Below, one piece after another: positions 1 to 8,437 of a stretch of 64,000 nt of DNA. The stretch is from Oceaniglobus trochenteri (GTDB lineage: Bacteria > Pseudomonadota > Alphaproteobacteria > Rhodobacterales > Rhodobacteraceae). The notes below the pieces were generated by a model. The model was not told where the DNA came from and did no database searches. It saw only the letters and a list, made by a program, of their open reading frames with translations. The DNA is taken from assembly GCF_020529025.1 (NCBI RefSeq), contig NZ_JACNMM010000012.1, positions 78,859 to 142,858 on the forward strand, in the 5' to 3' direction. Positions within the stretch are counted from its first letter, which is position 1. Each line of letters begins with the position of its first letter. The translations under genes and the position numbers were made by a program.

Positions 1-924
1 GTTGAGCAGGAATTCGGTCGCGTCGCTGTTGGTGCCGTCGACGCTGGCGACAATGGCGATCAGGCTGTCCTGCGCGACATTGCGCAGCACGGCGGGCACG
101 TCGAGCGGTTTGATGCGCGCGGGGATGTCGGGGAAGGTGAAGATGGCGCGGCGCACCTCGTCGGCGAAGGCGGCGTCGTCTTCGGTGAGGCCCGCCAGCA
201 CATCGTCGCGCGTGGCGCTGGCCGAGACGTTCAGGATAGCCCCCACGCGCGCCACGGCCCCCGTGGCAAAGGCGCGGGGCGGTTCGGCCTTCAGTTCGGC
301 CGCGAGTGACAGACCGATGCGGCGCACGGTTTCGGGCGCGACATCGGCGGTTTCGGACATGGCGAAGGTCAGGCGGCGGGCCTTGTCGCCGGGCAGCTTG
401 CCCAGGATGTCGGCCGCCTTGGCGACCTTCAGCTTGGAGAGCAGGACCGCCCCAACCTCGGGCGACTGGCGTTCCAGCAGGGGCAGCAGCAGTTCGGTGT
501 CGAACCCCGCAAGGCTTTCCCAGGGGTCGTTGAACCAGACCATGCCGGCCTGCTTGCGCAGCCGCGCCGCCATGTCGGGGCTGATCACGCCTTCGAGGAT
601 GGAAAGCGCGCCTTCCAGCCCGCCGGGAAAGGCCAGGCCGATGCTGTCGAGTTCGTTTGCGAATTCCTCGATCACCGATTTCAGGGTGGCGCGGTCGACA
701 TAGCGCATCTGGCTCATCTGCGTGGTCAGTTCCGCCTGAAGCGGTTCGGGCAGGTCGGCGAGCGGCAGCGCGGCGCCTTCGGCCAGCAGCAGGCGCACCA
801 CGATGGCGGCCTTCTGGCGCCGGTTCAGGGTGGGGCCGGTGCGGATTCCGGTCAGCCGCCCGCCGGGAACGGGGGCGCGCGCCGCGGGCGCGGGAGAGGC
901 GGGCAGGGTCAGGTCGGTTGTCAC
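1..924 (-). CDS. fliG: Flagellar motor switch protein FliG (3' end outside window)
   Basis: This is the N-terminal and middle part of FliG, the rotor protein that couples MotA/B stator force to the flagellar C-ring and helps switch rotation. The 308 visible codons read without interruption and run off the left edge. The middle segment around residues 70-95 (a QMRYVDRATLKSVIEEF-like helix) and the later stretch ending in DGTNSDATEFLLN match the FliG middle and C-terminal domains. The charged C-terminal torque helix is outside the window. I chose a GTG start at 924 because the frame lacks a good upstream ATG; the ribosome site is weak. No other flagellar gene is visible here, so its operon must lie to the left. 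Confidence 0.85.
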   Translation of the reverse strand, partial: MTTDLTLPASPAPAARAPVPGGRLTGIRTGPTLNRRQKAAIVVRLLLAEGAALPLADLPEPLQAELTTQMSQMRYVDRATLKSVIEEFANELDSIGLAFPGGLEGALSILEGVISPDMAARLRKQAGMVWFNDPWESLAGFDTELLLPLLERQSPEVGAVLLSKLKVAKAADILGKLPGDKARRLTFAMSETADVAPETVRRIGLSLAAELKAEPPRAFATGAVARVGAILNVSASATRDDVLAGLTEDDAAFADEVRRAIFTFPDIPARIKPLDVPAVLRNVAQDSLIAIVASVDGTNSDATEFLLN

Positions 925-1012
925 GGGGCAGGGGCCTTTGCACAGTCGGGCTTTGCGCCCAGCAGTGACATATGCCGGTTAACAGACCGTTGTGGGCCCC
1001 GTGACCTTTGCG

Positions 1013-1546
1013 TCAGTAGGTGGCGGTGCGCCCGGTTTCGATGGCCATGCGCAGCGACACCTCGGGCCAGCCGCCCATTCCGCCACGGGTGCGGATTTCA
1101 TCCAGTTGCAGGCGCGCCAGGTCGACATGTCCGGCAATCACATGGGCCTGGCCCATGTAGGACCGCGCCAGCAGGTTGTCGGGGTTCTGCGCCAGTGCCC
1201 GCGCATAAAACGCCATGCCTTTCGCCATGTCGCCCCGGGCGCGGTGGGCAAACCCTAGATAGGTGAGCACGCCGTCGCTGTCCTGATCGCCCATCGCCGA
1301 TAGCACGCCAATGGCATCGTCATAGCGGCCTGCATAGGCCAGTTCGCGCGCGCCCTGATAGAGCGTATCGTCATCGAGGCGGCTGTCCTTGGCATCGACA
1401 CAGCTTTCGGTCTTTTCGTCATAGACCTGCGTGCCGGTGCATTCGGTGGTGGTTTTCGTGGTTGCGGGCGGGGTGGAATCCGACGATCCGGCCGCGAAGG
1501 CGACCGTGGGCAGGCAAAGCGCGGCGGCAAGCAGAAGTCGTGGCAT
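1013..1546 (-). CDS. Secreted TPR-repeat protein
   Basis: This 177-aa protein has a clear signal peptide (residues 1-19, hydrophobic core LLLAAALCL, cleavage near AFAA). A Thr-rich linker follows, then a short two-cysteine segment at about residues 36-50 (C-x12-C-V). The C-terminal half contains TPR-like helices with A..A..Y..A spacing (YAGRYDDAIGVLSA; ARALAQNPDNLLARSYMGQA). TPR proteins are periplasmic scaffolds, and the partner is unknown. It sits 68 bp downstream of a 54-aa secreted protein that carries the same Cys motif, on the same strand, so the two may be cotranscribed. No enzyme domain is visible. Confidence 0.75.
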   Translation of the reverse strand: MPRLLLAAALCLPTVAFAAGSSDSTPPATTKTTTECTGTQVYDEKTESCVDAKDSRLDDDTLYQGARELAYAGRYDDAIGVLSAMGDQDSDGVLTYLGFAHRARGDMAKGMAFYARALAQNPDNLLARSYMGQAHVIAGHVDLARLQLDEIRTRGGMGGWPEVSLRMAIETGRTATY

Positions 1547-1580
1547 CGGGTGGCCTTTCGGGAAACCGGGGGAACAGGGG

Positions 1581-1607
1581 CCGGCGGCGGGCGTTGCGCG
1601 CCGCCGG
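1581..1607 (-). terminator. GC-rich hairpin between two small secreted genes
   Basis: A 9-bp inverted repeat (ccggcggcg/cgccgccgg) lies directly after the stop codon of the 54-aa protein. It has no T-run, so it may be a weak terminator or a processing or stability element in a two-gene transcript. Confidence 0.3.
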
Positions 1608-1613
1608 TCGTGG

Positions 1614-1778
1614 TCAGCTGGTGGTCTGGGTCACGCAGGTGCCGGTGGCGGCGTCAAGAACCATGCCCTGGGCACAGGACATCGACGCCTGATCGCCGTG
1701 ATCGGAACAGCCCATGGCAAGCCCGAGTGTCGGGGCCGCGACCAAGGCGCAGGTGGCGAGGATCAGTCTCAACTTCAT
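1614..1778 (-). CDS. Small secreted protein with Cys-pair motif
   Basis: This 54-aa protein starts at ATG 1778, preceded by a GGAG ribosome site. A longer frame extends upstream, but the signal peptide (MKLRLILATCALVAAPTLG) begins exactly here. The mature part is about 35 residues with three cysteines and ends in C-x4-V-x-D-x2-T-x2-C-V. The same spacing recurs in the TPR protein downstream. I do not recognise a family. The pair of secreted proteins sits between fliG and purB and may form a two-gene unit. Confidence 0.7.
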   Translation of the reverse strand: MKLRLILATCALVAAPTLGLAMGCSDHGDQASMSCAQGMVLDAATGTCVTQTTS

Positions 1779-1852
1779 CGTGCACGCTCCTGTTCTGGTG
1801 TCAGAGCCTGAAGGGTAGCACGGGTTGGCCCCCTGACGCGGGGGAAGGTGAC

Positions 1853-1882
1853 GGCGGGCTTTCACATTTCCGTGTGCCCGCC
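1853..1882 (-). terminator. Possible purB terminator hairpin
   Basis: A 7-bp inverted repeat (ggcgggc/gcccgcc) lies 11 bp past the purB stop, with extra CAC/GTG pairing inside the loop. There is no clear T-tract, so function is uncertain. Confidence 0.3.
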
Positions 1883-1892
1883 GCCAGCCGGA

Positions 1893-3200
1893 TCAGTCGG
1901 CGCCGAAGACCCGGGCGAAGATCGTGTCGACGTGTTTGGTGTGATAGCCGATGTCGAACTTCTCTTCGATCTCGGCCGGTGACAGGGCGGCGGTGACTTC
2001 GGGATCGGCCAGAAGCTCGGTCTTGAAATCGGCGCCCTGTTCCCAGACCTTCATCGCGTTGCGCTGCACCAGTTTATAGCTGTCCTCGCGCGAAACACCC
2101 GCCTGGGTGAGGGCGAGGAGCACGCGCTGGCTCATCACCAGCCCGCGGAACTTGTTCATGTTGGCCAGCATGTTGTCGGGATAGATCACCAGCTTGTCGA
2201 TCATGCCGGTCAGCCGGGCCAGGGCGAAATCCAGCGTCACCGTGGTGTCGGGGCCGATGTTGCGTTCGACCGATGAATGGGAAATATCGCGTTCGTGCCA
2301 GAGGGTCACGTTCTCCATCGCCGGCACCACCGCCATGCGCACGAGGCGGGCGAGGCCGGTGAGGTTTTCGCTCAGCACCGGGTTGCGCTTGTGGGGCATC
2401 GCGCTGGAGCCCTTCTGGCCCTTGGAGAAGAACTCTTCGGCCTCCAGAACCTCGGTGCGCTGCATGTGGCGCACTTCGGTGGCGATGTTCTCGATGCTGC
2501 TGCCGATGACGCCGAGGGTGGCGAAGAAGGCGGCATGGCGGTCGCGCGGGATGACCTGGGTGCTGATCGGCTCGGGCGTCAGACCCATCTGTTCGCAGAC
2601 ATGTTCCTCGACCGCCGGATCGATGTTGGCGAAGGTGCCGACGGCGCCGGAAATCGCGCCGGTGGCCACCTCGGCGCGGGCTGCGCGCAGGCGGGTGCGG
2701 TTGCGGTCCATCTCGGCGTAGAAACGCGCGAAGGTCAGGCCCATGGTGGTGGGTTCGGCGTGAATGCCGTGGGACCGGCCGATGCGCACCGTGTCCTTGT
2801 GTTCGATCGCCCGGCGCTTCAGGGCCGCCAGCAGATCGTCGAGATCGGCCAGCAGGATGTCGGCGGCGCGCACCAGTTGCACGTTGAAGGTGGTGTCGAG
2901 CACATCGGAGCTGGTCATGCCCTGGTGGACGAACCGCGCCTCCTTCTCGCCGATGATCTCGGCCAGGTGGGTGAGGAAGGCGATCACGTCATGCTTGGTC
3001 ACCGCCTCGATCTCGTCGATGCGGGCGACGTCGAATTCCACGTCCTTGGCCTTCCAGACGGCGGCGGCGCTTTCGGCCGGGATCACGCCCAGCTTGGCCT
3101 GGGCGTCGCAGGCATGCGCCTCGATCTCGTACCAGATGCGGAACTTGCTGGCGGGGGACCAGATGGCAACCATGTCGGGGCGGGAATAACGGGGGATCAT
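1893..3200 (-). CDS. purB: Adenylosuccinate lyase
   Basis: PurB removes fumarate from SAICAR and from adenylosuccinate, two steps of purine synthesis. The 435-aa length is normal. The fumarase/lyase superfamily signature GSSAMPHKRNP lies near residue 270, and the catalytic-histidine region RSHGIHAEPTT near residue 140. I start at ATG 3200 (MIPRYSRPDM); the open frame continues upstream for about 148 codons but that part does not look like the family. It is divergent from the DUF6314 gene, with only 78 bp between starts, so the two promoters probably overlap. A second purine gene, purL, lies about 10 kb away in the same orientation. Confidence 0.95.
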   Translation of the reverse strand: MIPRYSRPDMVAIWSPASKFRIWYEIEAHACDAQAKLGVIPAESAAAVWKAKDVEFDVARIDEIEAVTKHDVIAFLTHLAEIIGEKEARFVHQGMTSSDVLDTTFNVQLVRAADILLADLDDLLAALKRRAIEHKDTVRIGRSHGIHAEPTTMGLTFARFYAEMDRNRTRLRAARAEVATGAISGAVGTFANIDPAVEEHVCEQMGLTPEPISTQVIPRDRHAAFFATLGVIGSSIENIATEVRHMQRTEVLEAEEFFSKGQKGSSAMPHKRNPVLSENLTGLARLVRMAVVPAMENVTLWHERDISHSSVERNIGPDTTVTLDFALARLTGMIDKLVIYPDNMLANMNKFRGLVMSQRVLLALTQAGVSREDSYKLVQRNAMKVWEQGADFKTELLADPEVTAALSPAEIEEKFDIGYHTKHVDTIFARVFGAD

Positions 3201-3278
3201 CGTGGGGCCTTTCCGGGGTGGAACTGGGGTTGGCGCGGTCTTAGACTGCACGGGCACGGGCGGCAAGGGAGCGGTGGA

Positions 3279-3758
3279 ATGCTTGGCAAGACGATCACGC
3301 TGGCCGATTTCACCGGAAGCTGGACCCTGACCCGCCAGATCGACGACAGCCGCAACGCCACCCGCGCCAACCTGGAGGGGCTGGCCCGATTCATCGGCGA
3401 TGGTGCGGGGTTGCGATACGACGAAGCCGGCACGCTGCGCCTTCCGGGGCAGGCCCCGGTGCAGGCAAGGCGGCGCTATCACTGGCGGGCCGAGTCGGGC
3501 GCGATCGTCGTTTTCTTCGAGGACGGGCGGCCCTTTCACCGGTTCGACCCTGCCGACAGTGCGCCGGGCGACACCCACCTTTGCACGCCTGATACCTATG
3601 TCGTGCGCTATGATTTCAGCCGCTGGCCCAGGTGGACAAGCCATTGGCAGGTCAACGGGCCGCGCAAGGCATATGCGATGACCTCGCTCTATGAGCCTTG
3701 CGATACCGCCTTCGCTGGTGCAGAAACAGCGGAACGGACATTATCGGAGGGACCATGA
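3279..3758 (+). CDS. DUF6314 family protein
   Basis: This 159-aa soluble protein has the DUF6314 pattern: an N-terminal FTGSWTLTRQIDD segment, a central YHWRAESGAIVVFFEDGRPFHRFD segment, and a late YDFSRWPRWTSHWQVNGPRKAY segment. The predicted fold is a small beta-barrel, and the function is unknown. Its TGA overlaps the ATG of bioY (ATGA), so the two are translationally coupled. That coupling hints at a link to biotin or membrane metabolism, but this is inference. It has no signal peptide. Confidence 0.75.
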   Translation: MLGKTITLADFTGSWTLTRQIDDSRNATRANLEGLARFIGDGAGLRYDEAGTLRLPGQAPVQARRRYHWRAESGAIVVFFEDGRPFHRFDPADSAPGDTHLCTPDTYVVRYDFSRWPRWTSHWQVNGPRKAYAMTSLYEPCDTAFAGAETAERTLSEGP

Positions 3759-4366
3759 ACATGGCCGACACGACAACTGACCGGGTGCTGATCGAGGCCA
3801 TCGGCCCTTCGCAAGGCACCCTTTTGCGGATCAAGCAGGTGGTTCTGGTGATCGCAGGTATCGCCGCGCTGGCGGTGATGGCCAAGATCAAGGTGCCGGT
3901 GCCCGGCAGCCCCGTGGCCATCGGCATGGGCACCTTCGCGGTGCTGTCGATCGCGGCGGCCTATGGCCCGCGCCTGGGGCTTACGACGATCCTGGGCTAC
4001 ATGCTTGTCGGCGCGCTTGGCTTTGACATCTTCCAAAGCTCGACCGCCGAGCTGAGCGGTTTCGCCTACATGACCGGCAGCACCGGCGGCTATCTGGTGG
4101 GCTATGTGCTGGCGACGCTGGCCATGGGCCTTCTGGCCCGCCAGGGGTGGGACAGATCGGCCGGGCGCATGGCAATTGCCATGCTGATCGGCAATGCGAT
4201 CATCTATGTGCCGGGCCTGCTGTGGCTGGGGCAGATCTATGGCTGGGATCAGCCGATCCTGGCCTGGGGCCTCACGCCCTTCCTGCTGGGCGATGCGCTG
4301 AAACTGGCGCTGGCGGCGGTGGTTCTGCCGGGCCTTTGGGCGCTGGTCGGGCGCGCGCGCGGCTGA
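3755..4366 (+). CDS. bioY: Biotin transporter BioY
   Basis: BioY is the substrate-binding S component of the biotin ECF transporter. The 203-aa protein is mostly hydrophobic with about six membrane segments. It has family features such as KIKVPVPGSPVAIGMGTFAVL near residues 42-62 and the Gly-rich GSTGGYLVGYVLATL near residues 108-122. I start at ATG 3755, which overlaps the preceding stop and has GGAGG just upstream. No ATPase (BioM) or EcfT (BioN) gene is adjacent, so this is a solitary BioY. Solitary BioY proteins are known in Rhodobacterales, where they can act alone or share a common energising module. Confidence 0.92.
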   Translation: MNMADTTTDRVLIEAIGPSQGTLLRIKQVVLVIAGIAALAVMAKIKVPVPGSPVAIGMGTFAVLSIAAAYGPRLGLTTILGYMLVGALGFDIFQSSTAELSGFAYMTGSTGGYLVGYVLATLAMGLLARQGWDRSAGRMAIAMLIGNAIIYVPGLLWLGQIYGWDQPILAWGLTPFLLGDALKLALAAVVLPGLWALVGRARG

Positions 4367-4400
4367 CACCCCTGACACGCCGGATCATTTGATGCGAAAC

Positions 4401-4430
4401 GGGGCGTGGCCAGGGCTGCGCCCCTTTTTC
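4401..4430 (+). terminator. bioY terminator
   Basis: A ggggcg/cgcccc stem is followed directly by TTTTT, 35 bp past the bioY stop. This is a standard intrinsic terminator. Confidence 0.75.
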
Positions 4431-4457
4431 GTGGGACGGCGCCAAGGGCGAACTGTC

Positions 4458-4495
4458 GGAGCCTCCGGCGGGAGTATTTCGGGCAAGAAAGAGGG
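4458..4495 (-). repeat. 3'-end-associated repeat, copy 1
   Basis: On the minus strand this reads TCTTTCTTGCCCGAAATA followed by CTCCCGCCGGAGGCTCC. It shares its layout with copies downstream of purL and tyrS: a TCTTTGG-like box, an AAATA-like box, then a CCC/GGAGG block. It lies about 80 bp beyond the DUF1127 stop. It is the most divergent of the three copies. Confidence 0.5.
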
Positions 4496-4576
4496 GGGCG
4501 AAACGAGAAACGGGCAAGCGTCGTGGCCTGCCCGTTTCATATAAGTGCTGGTCTGGTCTGGTGGCCTGGGGCGGTT

Positions 4577-4738
4577 TCAGGCCCCATAGACGGCACGTTC
4601 GGCGATCTTGCGCGCGTCGCCGGGATAGATCCCCAGATCAAGCGCCACGTCGAGCGGCAGTGCCGAGATTTCGGCGACGGTGCGGCGGTAGGCGGCCCGT
4701 TTGGCGGCGGCGTTGCGCAGGGCGTTGTAAAAGCTCAT
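4577..4738 (-). CDS. DUF1127 small protein
   Basis: This 53-aa basic protein (MSFYNALRNAAAKRAAYRR at the start) ends in a conserved ALDLGIYPGDARKIAERAVYG-type helix, matching the DUF1127 (YjiS-like) family. Such proteins are often RNA-binding or stress-induced regulators in Rhodobacteraceae, for example CcaF1 in Rhodobacter, which affects sRNA maturation. It is monocistronic, and a dispersed repeat sits downstream. It is too short for many gene finders, but its codon use and the homology pattern support it. Confidence 0.8.
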   Translation of the reverse strand: MSFYNALRNAAAKRAAYRRTVAEISALPLDVALDLGIYPGDARKIAERAVYGA

Positions 4739-4901
4739 CTTCTGTTCCTTCCGGTTCTGGTGTTGCGGGGCTTGTCACCCACGCCCCCTAGATGGACCCG
4801 ATGTTAGCGCCCCACAACCGACGATTCCGGAAGGGTGCCATGCGGTTTCTGCAACGCAGCGAATGGTGGCCCCGGCGCCCCTTAAACCGGGAAGCGGATG
4901 C

Positions 4902-4930
4902 AAAAAGGGGCGCCTCTTGGCGCCCCTTTG
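4902..4930 (-). terminator. gap terminator
   Basis: On the minus strand, a CAAAGGGGCG/CGCCCCTTTTT stem with a CCAAGAGG-type loop ends in a U-run, 28 bp after the gap stop codon. Confidence 0.8.
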
Positions 4931-4957
4931 CGGTGTAGTGCGGTGAGCGGATCTGGC

Positions 4958-5959
<1,002 letters not shown>

Positions 5960-6084
5960 TGCAGTTCTCCTGTGGTGTTTCGGTTCGCGTTGGGGGCCGA
6001 ATGGCAGGCGCGGCGCCCGGTTGGCAATGGTGTTGGCGCTAACATGTTGAATTTTCCCGAAAGGTCAACCGTGGCGCAGGGCGC

Positions 6085-6225
6085 TTAGCGCCAGAACGCG
6101 ACATGTTGAACAAGATCGACAAACTTGCGCCCCAGAAACACGATCATTCCGGCGTCGAGCCAGATGTCGAGGCCGATCAGCGCCAAGATCAGCGCGCCAA
6201 GCCCGATGGCGATGCCATTGGTCAT
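6085..6225 (-). CDS. Small membrane protein upstream of gap
   Basis: This 46-aa protein starts at ATG 6225 (MTNGIAIGLGALILALIGLD). It has one hydrophobic segment at residues 4-20, followed by a short amphipathic tail ending KFVDLVQHVAFWR. It has the same strand as gap and lies just upstream. From memory, similar tiny proteins are conserved at this position in Rhodobacteraceae and are sometimes mislabelled as GAPDH. The longer 136-codon frame around it looks like shadow coding. The function is unknown. Confidence 0.65.
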   Translation of the reverse strand: MTNGIAIGLGALILALIGLDIWLDAGMIVFLGRKFVDLVQHVAFWR

Positions 6226-6382
6226 TCTGTCACCCCGGGCAGGCCCGGACCCTTCGTTGCGGCCCGTGGCCCCTTGCCGCGCAACATGGCAGAAGCGCGA
6301 TTGCGGGCCAAGGGGCAAGAACGGCTTGTCTGTCGGGCCCGGGGGGCGCAGGGTTGCGTGGAGGTCAGGAGAGGGCGAGGCC

Positions 6383-6745
6383 ATGCATCGAATGCTGGAT
6401 CTGCTGGGGCGCTGCCTGCTGGCGCTGTTGTTCCTGGGGGGCGCGGCGCAGAAGGCGGGCGATCCCGGGTCGGTCATGCAGCTTCTGGCGGCCAAGGGCC
6501 TGCCCGAATGGCTGGTCTGGCCTGCGCTGGCCTATAACGCTCTGGCCGGTGTCATGCTGATTGCCGGCTGGTGGCTGGGGCCGCTTGCCCTGTCGCTGGC
6601 CGCCTATTGCATCTTCACAAGCTGGTTTCACTTCCTGCCCGACGATCCCTGGCAGATGACGATCTTCGTGAAGAACTGGGCCATTGCGGGCGGTTTCCTG
6701 GTGCTGGCGGGGGCACATCTGCCGCGTCATGCGGCGGGGCGTTGA
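6383..6745 (+). CDS. DoxX family membrane protein
   Basis: This 120-aa protein has four predicted membrane segments and the DoxX/SURF4-like layout: an early GRCLLALLFLGGAAQKAGDP segment, then YNALAGVMLIAGWW, and a late KNWAIAGGFLVLAGAHL. DoxX proteins are inner-membrane subunits linked to quinone or sulfur redox chemistry, but most are uncharacterised. It starts at ATG 6383 after GAGGGCGAGG. It is followed by a sensor kinase on the same strand 67 bp on, which has its own -10-like TATAAT, so it is probably a separate unit. Confidence 0.75.
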   Translation: MHRMLDLLGRCLLALLFLGGAAQKAGDPGSVMQLLAAKGLPEWLVWPALAYNALAGVMLIAGWWLGPLALSLAAYCIFTSWFHFLPDDPWQMTIFVKNWAIAGGFLVLAGAHLPRHAAGR

Positions 6746-6774
6746 AAATCCTGCTTCACTTTTCCGATCAGCCT

Positions 6775-6780
6775 TATAAT
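6775..6780 (+). promoter_or_regulatory. Perfect TATAAT -10 element before sensor kinase
   Basis: A consensus TATAAT lies 33 bp before the kinase ATG. The -35 region is weak (TGCTTC at 17-bp spacing), which suggests activator dependence or an extended -10. Confidence 0.4.
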
Positions 6781-6812
6781 GTCGCCATCTTGCGGAAACC
6801 AGGTGAAGATTC

Positions 6813-7892
6813 ATGATTGCCGATCCCCATCCCCTTCAGTCCGAAAGGCTGGACGCCCTGAACAGCTATGACGTGCTGGATTCGGCGCGCGAAAAGGATT
6901 TCGACGATGTGGTGCAACTGGCCTCGGTGCTGTGCGGCACGCCCATTTCGGTCGTCAACCTGATCGACGCCGACCGGCAGTGGTTCAAGGCCGAGGTGGG
7001 CCTTGGCGTGCGGGAAACGCCGCTGGAAACCTCGATCTGTTCCCATGCGATCCTGGAGGATTCCTTCGTCGAAATCCCCGATACGCTGGCCGATATCCGC
7101 ATGCGCGACAACGCGCTGTGCCTTGGCGATCCGGGGCTGCGATTCTATGCCGGTGCGCAGTTGATCACCGAAGAGGGGTTGCCCATCGGCACCCTCTGCG
7201 TGCTGGACTACGCGCCGCGCCAACTGACCGAGACGCAGCGCCAGGCGCTGACGGTGCTGGCCCGCCAGGTGATGAAGCAGCTTGAGCTGCGCCGGGCACT
7301 GAAACAGGCCGAGGTGCTGCGCCACGAGGTCGATCACCGGGTCAAGAATTCGTTGCAGTCAGTGGCCTCTCTGACCCGGCTTCAGGCGCGCTCGGGCGTG
7401 TCGGACGAGGTAAAGCGCGCGCTTGAGGTGGTGATCCAGCGGATCGAAAGCGTCGCCGCGCTGCACGATCAGATGTATCGCACCAACGCCTCGGACCGGG
7501 TGGACCTGGGTGAATACATGACCAACGTCGTGGGTTCGCTCGCCTCGATCTGCCCCGATGGCGTGTCGCTGGATGTGGATGTTGCGGGCGCGATGGTCAC
7601 ATCGAAGCGGGCGGCGGCTGTGGCTGTCGTCGTCAATGAATTCGTGCAGAACGCGCTGGACCATGCCTTCCCCGAGGGTCAAGGTGCGATCCGCGTGAGC
7701 GGCGGGCCGGACGGGCAGGGCGCATTTGCCCTGCGGATGGAGGACGACGGCGTGGGCTTCCCGTTGAATCACAGCCGCCCCGGCGGTCTGGGCCTTGCGG
7801 TGATCGACGCCTCGGCCGACCAGTTGGGCGGGCAGTACGAACGCGAAGAGGTGGAGCGTGGAACGGCGGCGGTGCTGCGGTTCGCACTTTAG
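6813..7892 (+). CDS. GAF-domain HisKA_2 sensor histidine kinase
   Basis: This 359-aa protein has no membrane segment. Residues 20-155 form a GAF domain (FDDVVQLASVLCGTPISVVNLID...GLRFYAGAQL...GTLCVLD), which usually binds a small ligand or chromophore. Residues 165-250 form a HisKA_2 dimerisation domain with the phospho-acceptor His175 in the H-box HEVDHRVKNSLQSV. Residues 260-359 form an ATP-binding domain with the N box NEFVQNALDHAF and G box DGVGF. This kinase type in alphaproteobacteria often feeds the PhyR/EcfG general stress response or responds to light. No response regulator is adjacent, so it is an orphan kinase here. Confidence 0.88.
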   Translation: MIADPHPLQSERLDALNSYDVLDSAREKDFDDVVQLASVLCGTPISVVNLIDADRQWFKAEVGLGVRETPLETSICSHAILEDSFVEIPDTLADIRMRDNALCLGDPGLRFYAGAQLITEEGLPIGTLCVLDYAPRQLTETQRQALTVLARQVMKQLELRRALKQAEVLRHEVDHRVKNSLQSVASLTRLQARSGVSDEVKRALEVVIQRIESVAALHDQMYRTNASDRVDLGEYMTNVVGSLASICPDGVSLDVDVAGAMVTSKRAAAVAVVVNEFVQNALDHAFPEGQGAIRVSGGPDGQGAFALRMEDDGVGFPLNHSRPGGLGLAVIDASADQLGGQYEREEVERGTAAVLRFAL

Positions 7893-7922
7893 GGACGACG
7901 CGAAACGCCCTTCTGCAGGTAG

Positions 7923-8369
7923 CTACAGCGCCTTGCGGAAATAGACGACCCGCTGGGTTTCCTCGAACCCCAGTGCCGCGTGAAAGGCATGGCTTTCGAC
8001 ATTGTCGAGATAGGCATCGGATGCCAGTTCGGTGCAGCCCTGTTCCCTTGCCCAGGCCCGGATCGCCGCAAGAAGGGCGCGCCCAAGACCCGCGCGCCGG
8101 TGTTCGGGGTGCACATAGATGCCTTCAAGAAAAGCGACCGGCGAGGTTTCGCAGCCGTTCACATAGTCATGGCGCAGGGCCACTTCCGCGAAGGCGCGCG
8201 CTTCGGTTTCCTCGGAGATTTCGATAAAGCCCGCACATTGGCCCTCGGGCCTGGCCAGCATCTGCGCGATTTCGGCGCGGTGTTCGTCATGCGGCGTTTC
8301 GGGCCAGAGCCTTGCGCGCAGTTCCAGCCATCCGTCGATATCAACAGCGGTCGCAATACGAACAGGCAT
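7923..8369 (-). CDS. GNAT acetyltransferase resembling AAC(6')
   Basis: This 148-aa protein resembles aminoglycoside 6'-N-acetyltransferases of the small chromosomal type. It has WLELRARLWPETPHDEH at residues 14-30, FAEVALRHDYVNGCETSPVAF in the middle, and the acetyl-CoA site GIYVHPEHRRAGLGRALL (R-x-x-G-x-G/A) near residues 89-106. The conserved C-terminal ALGFEETQRVVYFRKAL is present. These enzymes transfer acetyl from acetyl-CoA to an amine. The true substrate is unknown, because many chromosomal AAC(6')-like GNATs are cryptic. No mobile DNA is nearby. Confidence 0.8.
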   Translation of the reverse strand: MPVRIATAVDIDGWLELRARLWPETPHDEHRAEIAQMLARPEGQCAGFIEISEETEARAFAEVALRHDYVNGCETSPVAFLEGIYVHPEHRRAGLGRALLAAIRAWAREQGCTELASDAYLDNVESHAFHAALGFEETQRVVYFRKAL

Positions 8370-8405
8370 GATCCTTCGCGCCCCTATTCTGGACGGGTGG
8401 GGTGT

Positions 8406-8429
8406 CGGGCGGCCCGCCTGGGCCGCCCG
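8406..8429 (-). terminator. Hairpin after tkt
   Basis: A perfect 10-bp stem (cgggcggccc/gggccgcccg) with a 4-nt loop lies 9 bp past the tkt stop. There is no U-run, so it is a terminator or a 3'-end stabiliser. Confidence 0.45.
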
Positions 8430-8437
8430 GCGTTGGG

